Assembly (NCBI GenBank): GCA_963815495.1
Contig: CAWFGW010000029.1
Span: forward strand, 1 to 64,000
DNA: 64,000 nt
Direction of reading: 5' to 3'
From: CAWFGW01 sp963815495
Lineage (GTDB): Bacteria; Bacteroidota; Bacteroidia; Cytophagales; JAAEPT01
A program made the position numbers and the translations under genes. Positions 47,484 to 55,302 of this stretch are shown here, in pieces (the first letter of the stretch is position 1; each line of letters begins with the position of its first letter). A model generated the notes under the pieces. The model searched no databases. It was not told the origin of the DNA and saw only the letters and a list, made by a program, of their open reading frames with translations.

Positions 47484-47498
47484 AGTTACATTTGTTAC
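47484..47498 (+). promoter_or_regulatory. Putative -7 element region of the LytTR regulator gene
   Basis: AGTTACATTTGTTAC contains TACATTTG, a match to the Bacteroidota -7 consensus TAnnTTTG, placed about 60 bases before the regulator start. The same 15 bases occur upstream of the MarR gene (33576-33590). A clear -33 TTTG is not seen. Confidence 0.45.
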
Positions 47499-47557
47499 AT
47501 AAATCACCTACACAAACATAACCTTTATAGGGTAAATTATCGTACTATTTTTTTAAT

Positions 47558-48241
47558 ATGAGTAGAAAAGTAATTATTGTTGATGATGAGAAGCTAGCTG
47601 TTGCTGGTTTAGAAAAGTTAATTAGTAAACATTGTCCTGATTTGCAAGTCATTGCTTCCTGCACCACCTTTAAGGAGTCATTGAAAGCAATTAACACATT
47701 AAAACCCGATATCGTTTTTTTAGATATTGAAATGCCACAAGCAAACGGTTTTGAGCTACTTGACTTATTAACATATAAAAATTTCAAATTAATTTTCACC
47801 ACCGCATATGCGAATTATGCTATAAAAGCAATTAAAGCACACGCTAGCGATTACCTATTAAAACCAATTGACCCCGAGGAGTTAAAAAAAGCAGTAGAAG
47901 CAATTGAGAGTGTCAATCCTGCAATAACGGATGCTGAACAACTAATTATTAATACGCAAGACAGTATTTTTTATGTAAAACAACAAGAAATAATGTATTT
48001 AAAGAGTGATGGTAATTACACGACCATTAAAACAAAATCGGGAAAAACAATTAAGGTCTCACAAACGCTCAAAAAAATAGAAGATAAATTAAGAACAGAA
48101 AACTTTCTGCGCATTCATCATTCATACATTGTTAATACAACTGAAATAGTTGAATACAATAAAACAAGCTTAAAAATAATGTTATCAGATGACACAGAAA
48201 TCCCTGTATCTATCCGGAAAAAGAAATTCATTCAAAAATAA
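47558..48241 (+). CDS. LytTR family response regulator
   Basis: 227 residues. Receiver domain (1-~120) with the acidic pocket VDDEK (8-12), phospho-acceptor Asp56 in FLDIEMP, Thr/Lys switch residues in TTAYANYAIKAIKAHASDYLLKPI. The C-terminal LytTR DNA-binding domain (~130-227) shows IMYLKSDGNYTTIKT, FLRIHHSYIVNT and ISIRKKKF-type ends. It receives the phosphate from the divergent LytS-type kinase; targets unknown. Confidence 0.96.
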   Translation: MSRKVIIVDDEKLAVAGLEKLISKHCPDLQVIASCTTFKESLKAINTLKPDIVFLDIEMPQANGFELLDLLTYKNFKLIFTTAYANYAIKAIKAHASDYLLKPIDPEELKKAVEAIESVNPAITDAEQLIINTQDSIFYVKQQEIMYLKSDGNYTTIKTKSGKTIKVSQTLKKIEDKLRTENFLRIHHSYIVNTTEIVEYNKTSLKIMLSDDTEIPVSIRKKKFIQK

Positions 48242-48409
48242 GAGTTTTACTTTATATTATAAGTGTTAAAATTAATCAACTAAACCATTCATTACATGGG
48301 AAATAGTCACTATTAAATTGAAGTTGGAAAGATTATCTATAAGAAAAACAAAGAAATATTTTAAAAATGGCAACAGAAGAGCGTATATTCGCACTCGCTT
48401 AAGGCGAAT

Positions 48410-48483
48410 GGCTTCGTAGCTCAGCTGAATAGAGCATCAGATTTCGGCTCTGAGGGTCGCAGGTTTGAATCCTGCCGAGGTCA
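48410..48483 (+). tRNA. tRNA-Arg(TCG), integration target
   Basis: A 74-base cloverleaf: acceptor GGCTTCG (48410-48416) pairs with CGAGGTC (48476-48482) including two G-U pairs, discriminator A; D stem GCTC/GAGC; anticodon stem TCAGA/TCTGA with loop TTTCGGC, giving anticodon TCG (Arg, CGA and wobble CGN); T stem GCAGG/CCTGC with loop TTTGAAT. CCA is not encoded. Its 3' part from 48453 is repeated at 57699, marking the site where an integrative element entered. Confidence 0.93.
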
Positions 48484-48526
48484 CATTAACCACTTTCTTT
48501 AACTAGAGAGTGGTTTTTTTGTGTCT
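48453..48526 (+). repeat. Left attachment repeat (attL), tRNA 3' end and terminator
   Basis: Starts with AGGGTCGCAGGTTTGAATCC inside the T arm of the tRNA and runs through the tRNA terminator (arms AACCACT 48488-48494 and AGTGGTT 48509-48515, then a T tract). It matches 57699-57773 apart from one substitution at the base after GGTCAC (A versus T) and one extra T in the T tract on the right. Confidence 0.88.
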
Positions 48527-48533
48527 TTTTCTT

Positions 48534-48605
48534 AAAAGTTACCTCCGATAGGTATCCAAAAAGGTAACCACTATTTATCGAAAGGTAACCATTTCTTCAA
48601 CTTAA
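48534..48605 (+). promoter_or_regulatory. Repeats upstream of the integrase, possible arm-type or operator sites
   Basis: GGTAACCA occurs at 48563-48570 and 48584-48591, exactly 21 bases (two helical turns) apart, and the inverted core GTTACC is at 48538-48543. A third GGTAACCA lies beyond the integrase at 49875-49882. Such spaced repeats fit integrase arm sites or a regulator binding region. Confidence 0.5.
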
Positions 48606-48617
48606 AATTTAAATACT

Positions 48618-49808
48618 ATGAGAGTTCTACTTTGGCTCTATCGTGCTAAAGTGAACAAGCACGGTGAAGCTCCTATTTATGTTCGCATTACCGTAGATGG
48701 TAACAGAGAACAGTTTGCAACAGGTTGTTATGCCTCTCCTGATACATGGGATAAGGACAAACAACGAATCAAAGGTCGAGATGAAAAGTCTAAAGCCACA
48801 AACAATCAATTAACAGCAATCAAAAGAAAGCTAGATAAAATCTACGGTGAAGCATCACTAGTAAATGATTTACTTTCTGCTGAGGCTGTGAAGAATTACT
48901 TCCTACAAAAAGACGAAGAGTATGCAATATGTCAGGTTTACATCAAACTAATCGGAACTATGAAGCCTTTAGTAGGCAAAGAGTATGGTAAAGCTACTTT
49001 CAACAGGTATGTCCGAGAGCAAAAATATTTGAAGGAGTTTATTAAAAAGACTTATAAAAAATCAGATATCAAGTTAAAGGACATAAAACCTGCTCTAGCA
49101 TTGGATTATATCCAATTCTTAAAAGTAGAGAAACAACACCATTCTAACCATGTCTATAAGGTATTACAACGTCTTAGGAAAGTTATAATGTTTGCTATTA
49201 ACAAGGGATGGATGGAAAAAAACCCACTATCCGAGGTAAAAGTCAAACGCACAAAGGTTGAATTAATCTACTTAAATAAGGAAGAACTGGAACGTCTCGA
49301 AAACAAGATTATTGATATACCAAGATTAGAGCTAATCCGAGATATGTTTGTTTTCCAATGTTATACAGGACTTGCCTTTAGAGAACTTGAGTTATTAAAA
49401 CATGATAACATTAGAAAGGGGTCAGATGGTGAACTTTGGATTATTAGCACAAGACAAAAAACACTTAAGCCTTTCAAAGTTCCTTTGCTTCCCAAGGCGG
49501 AAAAACTAGTGATTAAATACAAAAACAACTCTGATAAAGTATTCCCTTGTATGTCGAATGTTAAGTACAATGCTTACTTGAAAGAGATTTCTGATATATG
49601 TGGTATCAACAAAAAGTTGACTACACACATAGGTAGAAAAACCTTTGCTACAACGGTTACTCTCCTTAATGGAGTTCCTCTTGAAAGCGTGTCTGCTATG
49701 TTAGGTCATTCTTCTATTCTAACAACACAAGCATCATATGCTGAGGTTATGGATGAAAAATTGAGCCGAGACATGAGTAGATTAATGCATCAAGATAAGG
49801 GTACATAA
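48618..49808 (+). CDS. Tyrosine site-specific integrase of the island
   Basis: 396 residues of the Bacteroidota integrase type: an N-terminal arm-binding domain (1-~95; MRVLLWLYRAKVNKHGEAPIYVRITVDGNR), a core-binding SAM-like domain (~103-205) and the catalytic domain (~215-390). Catalytic residues visible: Arg255 in TGLAFREL, Lys in STRQKTLKPF, His337 and Arg340 in HIGRKTFAT, His364 in MLGHSS and the nucleophile Tyr374 in TQASYAEV. It recombines the att sites in tRNA-Arg. The next regulator gene (XRE) lies 114 bases downstream. Confidence 0.96.
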   Translation: MRVLLWLYRAKVNKHGEAPIYVRITVDGNREQFATGCYASPDTWDKDKQRIKGRDEKSKATNNQLTAIKRKLDKIYGEASLVNDLLSAEAVKNYFLQKDEEYAICQVYIKLIGTMKPLVGKEYGKATFNRYVREQKYLKEFIKKTYKKSDIKLKDIKPALALDYIQFLKVEKQHHSNHVYKVLQRLRKVIMFAINKGWMEKNPLSEVKVKRTKVELIYLNKEELERLENKIIDIPRLELIRDMFVFQCYTGLAFRELELLKHDNIRKGSDGELWIISTRQKTLKPFKVPLLPKAEKLVIKYKNNSDKVFPCMSNVKYNAYLKEISDICGINKKLTTHIGRKTFATTVTLLNGVPLESVSAMLGHSSILTTQASYAEVMDEKLSRDMSRLMHQDKGT

Positions 49809-49824
49809 TAGAGCATGTACCCTT
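49797..49824 (+). terminator. Hairpin over the integrase stop codon
   Basis: AAGGGTACA (49797-49805) and TGTACCCTT (49816-49824) are perfectly complementary around a 10-base loop that holds the integrase stop. The right arm is also the first of three TGTACCC repeats, so it may serve as a regulator site rather than a terminator; only a short T tract follows. Confidence 0.5.
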
Positions 49825-49882
49825 TAAGGTGTACCCCTATAATATGTCAACTATAAATGTGTACCCTTTCAAGTGGTAACCA
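49816..49882. promoter_or_regulatory. TGTACCC repeats before the XRE gene, candidate operators
   Basis: TGTACCC(T/C)T occurs at 49816-49824, 49830-49838 and 49860-49868, all within 107 bases upstream of the XRE gene. An inverted relative, GGTACACCCC, lies in the later non-coding hub near 51322. The XRE protein is the obvious candidate binder. Confidence 0.5.
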
Positions 49883-49922
49883 TTTACAAATACACATTAT
49901 ACCTTTGAACAAAACTAAATGA

Positions 49923-50186
49923 ATGAGTGAAAAAGAAATAAATGACTTAGACCCTAGAATAAAGGAGATATGTCATAAGCTAAAACAGCTGCGCATCCAA
50001 AAAGGATGGTCTAGCTACGAGGCTTTTGCACTTGCTCATGAATTGAGTAGGCAAAGCTATTGGAAGGTAGAAAAAGGACAGAACATAACCCTTAAAACCC
50101 TTTTTAGATTACTAGACTATCATGAAGTAAGTCTACAAGACTTATTATTAAAAACAGAAAACAATCAAAACGGAAAACATAACTAA
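49923..50186 (+). CDS. XRE/Cro-CI-like regulator
   Basis: 87 residues. Residues ~13-70 form a helix-turn-helix of the Cro/CI type: ICHKLKQLRIQKGWSSYEAFALAHELSRQSYWKVEKGQNITLKTLFRLLDYHEVSLQDLL. The recognition helix is around SRQSYWKVE. It probably controls integrase and element genes through the nearby TGTACCC repeats. The next gene starts 2 bases after its stop, so regulator and cargo are co-transcribed. Confidence 0.88.
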   Translation: MSEKEINDLDPRIKEICHKLKQLRIQKGWSSYEAFALAHELSRQSYWKVEKGQNITLKTLFRLLDYHEVSLQDLLLKTENNQNGKHN

Positions 50187-50188
50187 CT

Positions 50189-50707
50189 ATGAAAAAATTA
50201 AATACAATATTCTTATTCTTTGCGGTTATTCATATAACAGCAACAAATTCTTGGGGTCAATGTAGCGTAGATGAATATACTACTGAAGACGGTCGACAGA
50301 TTGTACAGGCAAAAATGGAACAACTATTTCTTGAAGTAGGAGACCGTCAAAACGGATATTATAAACTTGGATATACGATGGTTGCAGGACGACTATATAA
50401 AATGGGGAATTCTATCTATTTAGAAATTGCTGTAGGGGTAGAATCGAGAGGAACAGTTGTTCCAAGAGAACTAGACATACATTTTGACAATTTCACTAAA
50501 CTCAAAATAAAAGCTATGACTTATGAGGCACGAGGTCCTTTACAAGTTTGTACTTTCGAAATAACCAATGAAATCATTCAACAGTTGGGTTTTTTGGGTG
50601 TTACAAGTATTCTAATCTTTGATAATAGGACTTTAAATAAAACCAATGCAGTTCTAACATACAAACATCTCTTTTCTGATCAATATAAATGTATAACCCA
50701 AAACTAA
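50189..50707 (+). CDS. Secreted hypothetical protein, island cargo
   Basis: 172 residues with a signal peptide (cleavage after NSWGQ, ~24). The mature part starts with a Cys and has a repeated hydrophobic-strand pattern (YYKLGYTMVAGRLYKMGNSIYLEIAVGVESRGTVV), then LDIHFDNFTKLKIKAM, suggesting a small beta-sandwich. Three Cys residues (CSVDEY, QVCTFE, YKCITQ) could form a disulfide. Unrecognised. It overlaps the signal-peptide region of the next gene by reading frame only; the probable next start is six bases after its stop. Confidence 0.68.
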   Translation: MKKLNTIFLFFAVIHITATNSWGQCSVDEYTTEDGRQIVQAKMEQLFLEVGDRQNGYYKLGYTMVAGRLYKMGNSIYLEIAVGVESRGTVVPRELDIHFDNFTKLKIKAMTYEARGPLQVCTFEITNEIIQQLGFLGVTSILIFDNRTLNKTNAVLTYKHLFSDQYKCITQN

Positions 50708-50712
50708 TAATC

Positions 50713-51090
50713 ATGAAACTATTTATAACTCTATTAATGACCTTTCCCCTATATGTAATAGGTCAAAAATTCCAGATTTTTAAAGCAGATGCTTTTTACT
50801 ACAATAATGTTACTGAAGAGTATGAGTCAGATAATAAAATGTCTCATTATCAAAACTCATTCTTCGAGATTACCTCAAATACTATATCCTTTTCGGGAGA
50901 AGAGCTTAACATGGATATTCATATTAAAACCTCATATAAAAATGATGATTTTCTTATCTATACATGTGATGATAATGGTTGGATCAGTAGATTAGCTCTT
51001 TCGCTTGATAAGCCAATGGCAATAATGTTTTATGATTATGTCACTGATAAAGACATGTTTAAGTCTTATCTCTACCTAGTTTTAGAATAG
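50713..51090 (+). CDS. Small secreted hypothetical protein, island cargo
   Basis: 125 residues from the ATG at 50713 (MKLFITLLMTFPLYVIGQKFQI), which gives a clean signal peptide; an ATG at 50689 would add a polar leader overlapping the previous gene. The mature ~105 residues look like a small beta-protein (FEITSNTISFSGEELNMDIHIKTSYKNDDFLIYTCDDNGWISRLALSLD). No family recognised. Co-transcribed with the XRE regulator and the previous secreted protein. Confidence 0.66.
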   Translation: MKLFITLLMTFPLYVIGQKFQIFKADAFYYNNVTEEYESDNKMSHYQNSFFEITSNTISFSGEELNMDIHIKTSYKNDDFLIYTCDDNGWISRLALSLDKPMAIMFYDYVTDKDMFKSYLYLVLE

Positions 51091-51357
51091 TTGATATTAA
51101 TCAAAGCAATATCACAAGACTCCCTTCTCCCCTCTTATATTTGAAGCATACAACACCAACACAAATAGAGTATCATATAATATAGCGAAAAGTAATACTG
51201 CTTAATTTTTAGGGTACCTTAATTAATCACTTTTAATAAAATTCTGTAAAAAATATTTTTTGGGTGTATTCTAATACATAGCACCCCTATATAAACGCCC
51301 CCTTTATCATGCGGATGGTGAGGTACACCCCGTTTATTTACACTTAAATTATTTATC
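51091..51357. promoter_or_regulatory. Non-coding hub of the island with dyads
   Basis: 267 bases between the secreted-protein genes and the next cassette. GGGTG (51262-51266) and CACCC (51282-51286) enclose the inner dyad TGTATT-CT-AATACA, forming a hairpin; it is followed by CCCCTATATAAACGCCCCC, an unusually C-rich run, and then GAGGTACACCCCG near 51320. The last parts echo the TGTACCCCTATAA repeat near the XRE gene. A promoter/operator or a replication origin are the plausible roles; neither is proven. Confidence 0.4.
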
Positions 51358-51705
51358 ATGGTAAAAATTATCGATTACAAGCTACGTGAGAACAACGAAG
51401 GAGAAAGTTTTTTCGTGCTTATCGTCCAAGGTGCTCCCGAAGTTCTAGTATCTAAAGATTCAGGGAAAGCCTATGTAACAAGTAGAAAAGCATCTGTTTC
51501 ATGTACGTTTGATGAAACCACTTGTAAAAGCTTAATTGGTTCTAGTTTAACTGGTCAGATTATCAAAGTAGAAACAGACGAGCCATATGAGTATACAGCC
51601 CCTACTGGTGAAGTAATAGAACTAACCTATCGATGGGAGTTTGTTAATGAATCTACTACGGAAGATGCTGTTTTTGAAAATCAAATTGTTCAACCATTAG
51701 TGTAA
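51358..51705 (+). CDS. Small hypothetical protein, possible ssDNA-binding type
   Basis: 115 residues, soluble, strand-rich: VKIIDYKLRENNEGESFFVLIVQGAPEVLVSKDSGKAYVTSRKASVSCTFDETTCKSLIG, then GQIIKVETDEPYEYTAPTGEVIELTYRWEFV. The regular two-residue strand pattern could be an OB-like fold, and a position at the head of a small-gene cassette behind a hairpin would suit a replication-associated ssDNA-binding protein of a small element; this is speculation. No family recognised. Confidence 0.6.
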   Translation: MVKIIDYKLRENNEGESFFVLIVQGAPEVLVSKDSGKAYVTSRKASVSCTFDETTCKSLIGSSLTGQIIKVETDEPYEYTAPTGEVIELTYRWEFVNESTTEDAVFENQIVQPLV

Positions 51706-51740
51706 GGGGTTATCTCCTTACCTTTTTAAATCTACTAATA

Positions 51741-52118
51741 ATGAATGTTTTAGAAAAAACAACCCAAAACCTTATACTAGGAATAAAGCCTAACTCCTTT
51801 AAACTTAAAAATGATTGTACACTATATTTATCAAAGACAGTAGCACGGTTAGTTGTAAAACATAACTTAAATCGTTTTCTAACTAGAATAATTAAACATC
51901 AAGGGAATGATGCTATTAGAAGACAAATTTTTCAAGAGTGGAAATTAAACCATTCTGTTAAAGACAAAATTCACCTATCAATTAAAGATAGATATGGGGA
52001 ATATCTTGTATTTGAAGGGTATGATGATAATGAATCTCAAAAGGTAGACATAACATTATGGTTACTTGAAGGTGTAGTTTATGACCGAAAAGAGCTTATT
52101 TACAATGAGCAAGAATGA
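51741..52118 (+). CDS. Small hypothetical protein, island
   Basis: 125 residues, no signal or membrane segment. The first half is basic (VARLVVKHNLNRFLTRIIKHQGNDAIRRQIFQEWKL), the second mixed strands and acidic turns. Not recognised. It follows the preceding gene after 35 bases and overlaps the next one by frame, suggesting a three-gene unit. Confidence 0.58.
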   Translation: MNVLEKTTQNLILGIKPNSFKLKNDCTLYLSKTVARLVVKHNLNRFLTRIIKHQGNDAIRRQIFQEWKLNHSVKDKIHLSIKDRYGEYLVFEGYDDNESQKVDITLWLLEGVVYDRKELIYNEQE

Positions 52119-52365
52119 AATTCTTAGTAACAATATACCGAGCCTATCTCCTGATTCTTTATTAGCAGTAAACAAAGATGGACTATATAGGATTTCATGT
52201 CCTTTTGAGGTTACTTCTTTAGTGGATTTCCCAAATATAAAAAAGGGTCAAACAAGAAAAGTGAACATGATTAAATTAAGCAAAGATTGCCCTATTTTAT
52301 ACGTGATAGAGAGGAAGTTTTATTGCTATAAGTTCTTTAGGATAAAAGAAAAGGGAAAGGATTAA
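52081..52365 (+). CDS. Small hypothetical protein, island
   Basis: 94 residues from ATG 52081, which overlaps the end of the previous gene by 38 bases; an in-frame ATG at 52108 (MSKNEILSNNIPSLSPDSLL) would reduce the overlap and may be the true start. The sequence has KDGLYRISCPFEVTSLVDFPNIKKGQ and CPILYVIERKFYCYKFFRIKEK, with three Cys. Not recognised. A hairpin follows the stop. Confidence 0.55.
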   Translation: MTEKSLFTMSKNEILSNNIPSLSPDSLLAVNKDGLYRISCPFEVTSLVDFPNIKKGQTRKVNMIKLSKDCPILYVIERKFYCYKFFRIKEKGKD

Positions 52366-52377
52366 CTTTCTTTCCCT
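52352..52377 (+). terminator. Terminator-like hairpin after the three-gene unit
   Basis: AGGGAAAG (52352-52359) and CTTTCCCT (52370-52377) are perfectly complementary around a 10-base loop spanning the stop codon; AAATTTTG follows. Confidence 0.55.
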
Positions 52378-52841
52378 AAATTTTGTTAATTCACATATTA
52401 CAAAACACTTTTATATTTAGACTTATTCCGTTCTTTCAACTGTTTTATACACTTTAAAGTGTATTCCAATATGTTTAAAATAAACTCCCTTGCAAATTTT
52501 CAGACCCCTTATATTCTAACTCTCTACTTTAGTATCTAAAATGTAAGCTATAATCGATATTAGTCGAAAAAATTTCTAGTGTTCTTGCCCTGTCTAGTGC
52601 CTTTATTTAATGTATACATACAGCTGAAAAGTAAGGAGATGGAGAAAGAAAGTGTGTGTACAAAAAATGAGTTATAAATTCAAATTATCAGAATTAAGAA
52701 ATTATAGACATCCATTTGATTATATTCACTGTCATACTTTTAATAAAATCTGATTTGGTGTACATTGTGTACTTATATGCCGTATATGTGTCATATGGGA
52801 CAAATACAATTGTTAGCACCAATATAAAAGAGGTAAACGAT
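52378..52841. other. Non-coding stretch upstream of the MORN-repeat gene
   Basis: About 460 bases. A perfect 18-base palindrome, ATACACTTTAAAGTGTAT, lies at 52447-52464 and may be a regulator site. An in-frame extension of the MORN gene from 52716 exists but lacks any conserved feature. I see no other gene. Confidence 0.5.
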
Positions 52842-55181
52842 ATGAAAAATATTGTAACATTAGGGTTGTTTTTATTTCTTAGTATAAACTGTTTTGGACA
52901 AAAACTTTCACTCTTAGATTTACAAAACATATCCAACAAAACTAATTGGGAATATGTGAACCAGTACTTAATTAATATAGGTTGGGAATATTACGAATCA
53001 GAAAAAGGTAGTTCCACCAAATACAATACTATTACTTGGTCATTCAACAAATCATATGATGATAAAGCGCAAGCTTGGTTTTATTTATATACATATGAAG
53101 GTCTACCAAATAAAATAAATTATTCCGTATTTAATAAACCCTCATATACCACTGTTCAAAACTCACTTGGCTCAAATGGATACAAATTATCAAATAGTGA
53201 AATAGAAGATAACGAATTAATTTCTACCTACGAAAATAGCAAATTCATATTAAGAATCACTACTGAAAAAAGAGAACGAAAATATGACGAAAGCTTGACA
53301 GGTTATAATTTTTTATTAATTAAAAAATCAGGAGTTTATGACCCACTAAATGGGAAAAAAACAGACTACTATTATGATGATATTAAAAAATCTGAATACA
53401 CTTTGTACAATGGCAAAATGAATGGACAACTTACTGTATATCATTATAACGGAACAATAAAAAAGAAAGGGACATATAGTAACGGAAAAGCAAATGGAAC
53501 ATTCACTGAATATGATGAATCAGGAAATGTAACAGCCAAATATTCAATGAAAAATGATCTTAAAAATGGTTTATTAGAATTTTATGAAAATAACAAAATT
53601 TCCTATTCCACTACTTATTCTGACGATAATAAAAATGGTGAATATATTGAATACTATTATGATGATGGGAACGAGCTATTTTTAAAAGAATATGGTCAAT
53701 TCTTGAATGACAAAAAAACTGGTGCTTGGAAACTGACTGTTATTGAAGATGGAAAAGAACGACTTATAACTTTTACGAATTACAAGGATGGGTTAAAAAA
53801 CGGTCTATTTCAAGATGTCAAGGGTGATAGCTTAATTCTCGGTAATTACCAAAACAACAAACTAAGTGGTGAATATAAAATATATTATGACCTTACAAAA
53901 ATGGTGCTTGGAGGCATCATTAGTACTGACTTAAATTATTTAAAATTAATAACAGAAGGAACATATTATGATGATAAAAAATCTGACTATTGGAAGAATT
54001 ACGACTTGACAGGTGCACTTAGAAATGAAGGCAGATATTCAAAAGATGAAAAAATAGGTGAATGGAAATATTACTATTCAAAATGGTCTGATAATAATGG
54101 CAATCAACTTCCGTATTCTGAAAAGCTTTATCTAAATCAATCCTTTTCAAATGGTAAATTAGATGGCAAAGAAACAAGATACTCCTACCTCAATAAAGAA
54201 GAATACCCTTGTTCTAATTTGGATAAAAACAACAACCCTTTAGATACCTGCAAAAGGTACGTCTATGAAAAAGTTCATGAAGTTGCATTTTATAAAAATG
54301 ATAAATTGAATGGCCCATATGAACTAAAGGATTCAACAAATCAAATAGTTGATAAAGGGCTGTTTATAAACGACCTAAAAGACGGAGAATGGCTTCATAG
54401 GTACACACAAAAGGATTTCGATAATAATGATTATTTCATGTTTCTAGAAGGTTCGTATTCAAGTGATATAAGAGAAGGCAAATGGATTCAGTACTATAAA
54501 AAGGGGGAAATTGCAAAAACGTTTCACTATAAAAACGGTGAATTACACGGTAAATATATTGAATGGAACAGCCAAAATAAACCAAAAGAAGAGAAACAAT
54601 TTAGTACTGGTAAATTCAAAGAACTTATAGTTTATGATAGTCTAGGAATCAAACCTTTTAAAAAATATGAAATATACAACGAAAATTTTAGCAGCTATTC
54701 TTGTAGAGAAACTCATTATTTCAGTGATTGTCAAGCTTCTCAAGAATATTGGTTATCGAAAGATAAAGACATTGATCACAATTGGTTTGAATTAACATTT
54801 ATGTTAGCTACTGGTATCTATTCTGACGAAAACACTGGCTATAAAGATGGAGAATATATTTTTTTGAATTCCAACAATAAACCAATCATTACAGGTGAAT
54901 ACCTAAAAGAAGATAAAATTGGTCTTTGGACACATTTTTATTACGACCAACAAGTAAAAATCGAATCTGATTTCAAGAACAACATACAACTCAATGAAAA
55001 ATATCTAACATTAAATAATGGATTGTTTTCAGGTGAATTTGTTTATGAGAACAAAGATAGGAATTTAAAAGAGGTTCGTAAAATTAAAGATGGATTAAGG
55101 AATGGTAAAACAATGTTTATTGATTTAAATACTGGTAAAACCCTTGAAAAAAAGAACTACAAAAACGGAATAAGCAAGTAA
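52842..55181 (+). CDS. Large secreted MORN-repeat protein, island cargo
   Basis: 779 residues from ATG 52842, where a good signal peptide begins (MKNIVTLGLFLFLSINCFGQ); the in-frame ATG at 52716 adds 42 residues without similarity to a signal peptide. After an N-terminal globular domain (~20-190) the protein has 15 or more MORN_2-type repeats of ~22 residues, e.g. YNGKMNGQLTVYHYNGTIKKKG, YSNGKANGTFTEYDESGN and FKNGELHGKYIEW-like units. Databases often call such proteins YwqK-family antitoxin, a label that rests on the repeats alone. It is the largest gene of the island and the likely phenotypic cargo; the target is unknown. Low-GC codon use is as in its neighbours. Confidence 0.83.
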   Translation: MKNIVTLGLFLFLSINCFGQKLSLLDLQNISNKTNWEYVNQYLINIGWEYYESEKGSSTKYNTITWSFNKSYDDKAQAWFYLYTYEGLPNKINYSVFNKPSYTTVQNSLGSNGYKLSNSEIEDNELISTYENSKFILRITTEKRERKYDESLTGYNFLLIKKSGVYDPLNGKKTDYYYDDIKKSEYTLYNGKMNGQLTVYHYNGTIKKKGTYSNGKANGTFTEYDESGNVTAKYSMKNDLKNGLLEFYENNKISYSTTYSDDNKNGEYIEYYYDDGNELFLKEYGQFLNDKKTGAWKLTVIEDGKERLITFTNYKDGLKNGLFQDVKGDSLILGNYQNNKLSGEYKIYYDLTKMVLGGIISTDLNYLKLITEGTYYDDKKSDYWKNYDLTGALRNEGRYSKDEKIGEWKYYYSKWSDNNGNQLPYSEKLYLNQSFSNGKLDGKETRYSYLNKEEYPCSNLDKNNNPLDTCKRYVYEKVHEVAFYKNDKLNGPYELKDSTNQIVDKGLFINDLKDGEWLHRYTQKDFDNNDYFMFLEGSYSSDIREGKWIQYYKKGEIAKTFHYKNGELHGKYIEWNSQNKPKEEKQFSTGKFKELIVYDSLGIKPFKKYEIYNENFSSYSCRETHYFSDCQASQEYWLSKDKDIDHNWFELTFMLATGIYSDENTGYKDGEYIFLNSNNKPIITGEYLKEDKIGLWTHFYYDQQVKIESDFKNNIQLNEKYLTLNNGLFSGEFVYENKDRNLKEVRKIKDGLRNGKTMFIDLNTGKTLEKKNYKNGISK

Positions 55182-55247
55182 AATGAGTTTGAACATTACG
55201 TCACTTATTATTTATTAATATCTTTTATAATACTATCAGAGCGGTTT

Positions 55248-55302
55248 CCCGCCTGATAAGGTATCTTTATTATTTATAAAAATAAATACCTTATGTGGCG
55301 GG
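55248..55302. terminator. Long hairpin between convergent island genes
   Basis: 17-base arms at 55248-55264 (starting CCCGCC) and 55286-55302 (ending GGCGGG) match at 15 positions, loop of 21 that itself pairs weakly. It sits between the MORN gene and the winged-helix gene, whose stop codon is inside the right arm. Confidence 0.65.

Noticed and set aside
48370..48402. Tiny frame (11 codons) before the tRNA
   Set aside because: Too short and without context to support a leader peptide.
52716..52841. Longer N-terminus of the MORN-repeat protein
   Set aside because: The 42 extra residues do not look like a signal peptide and hide the good one that starts at 52842.
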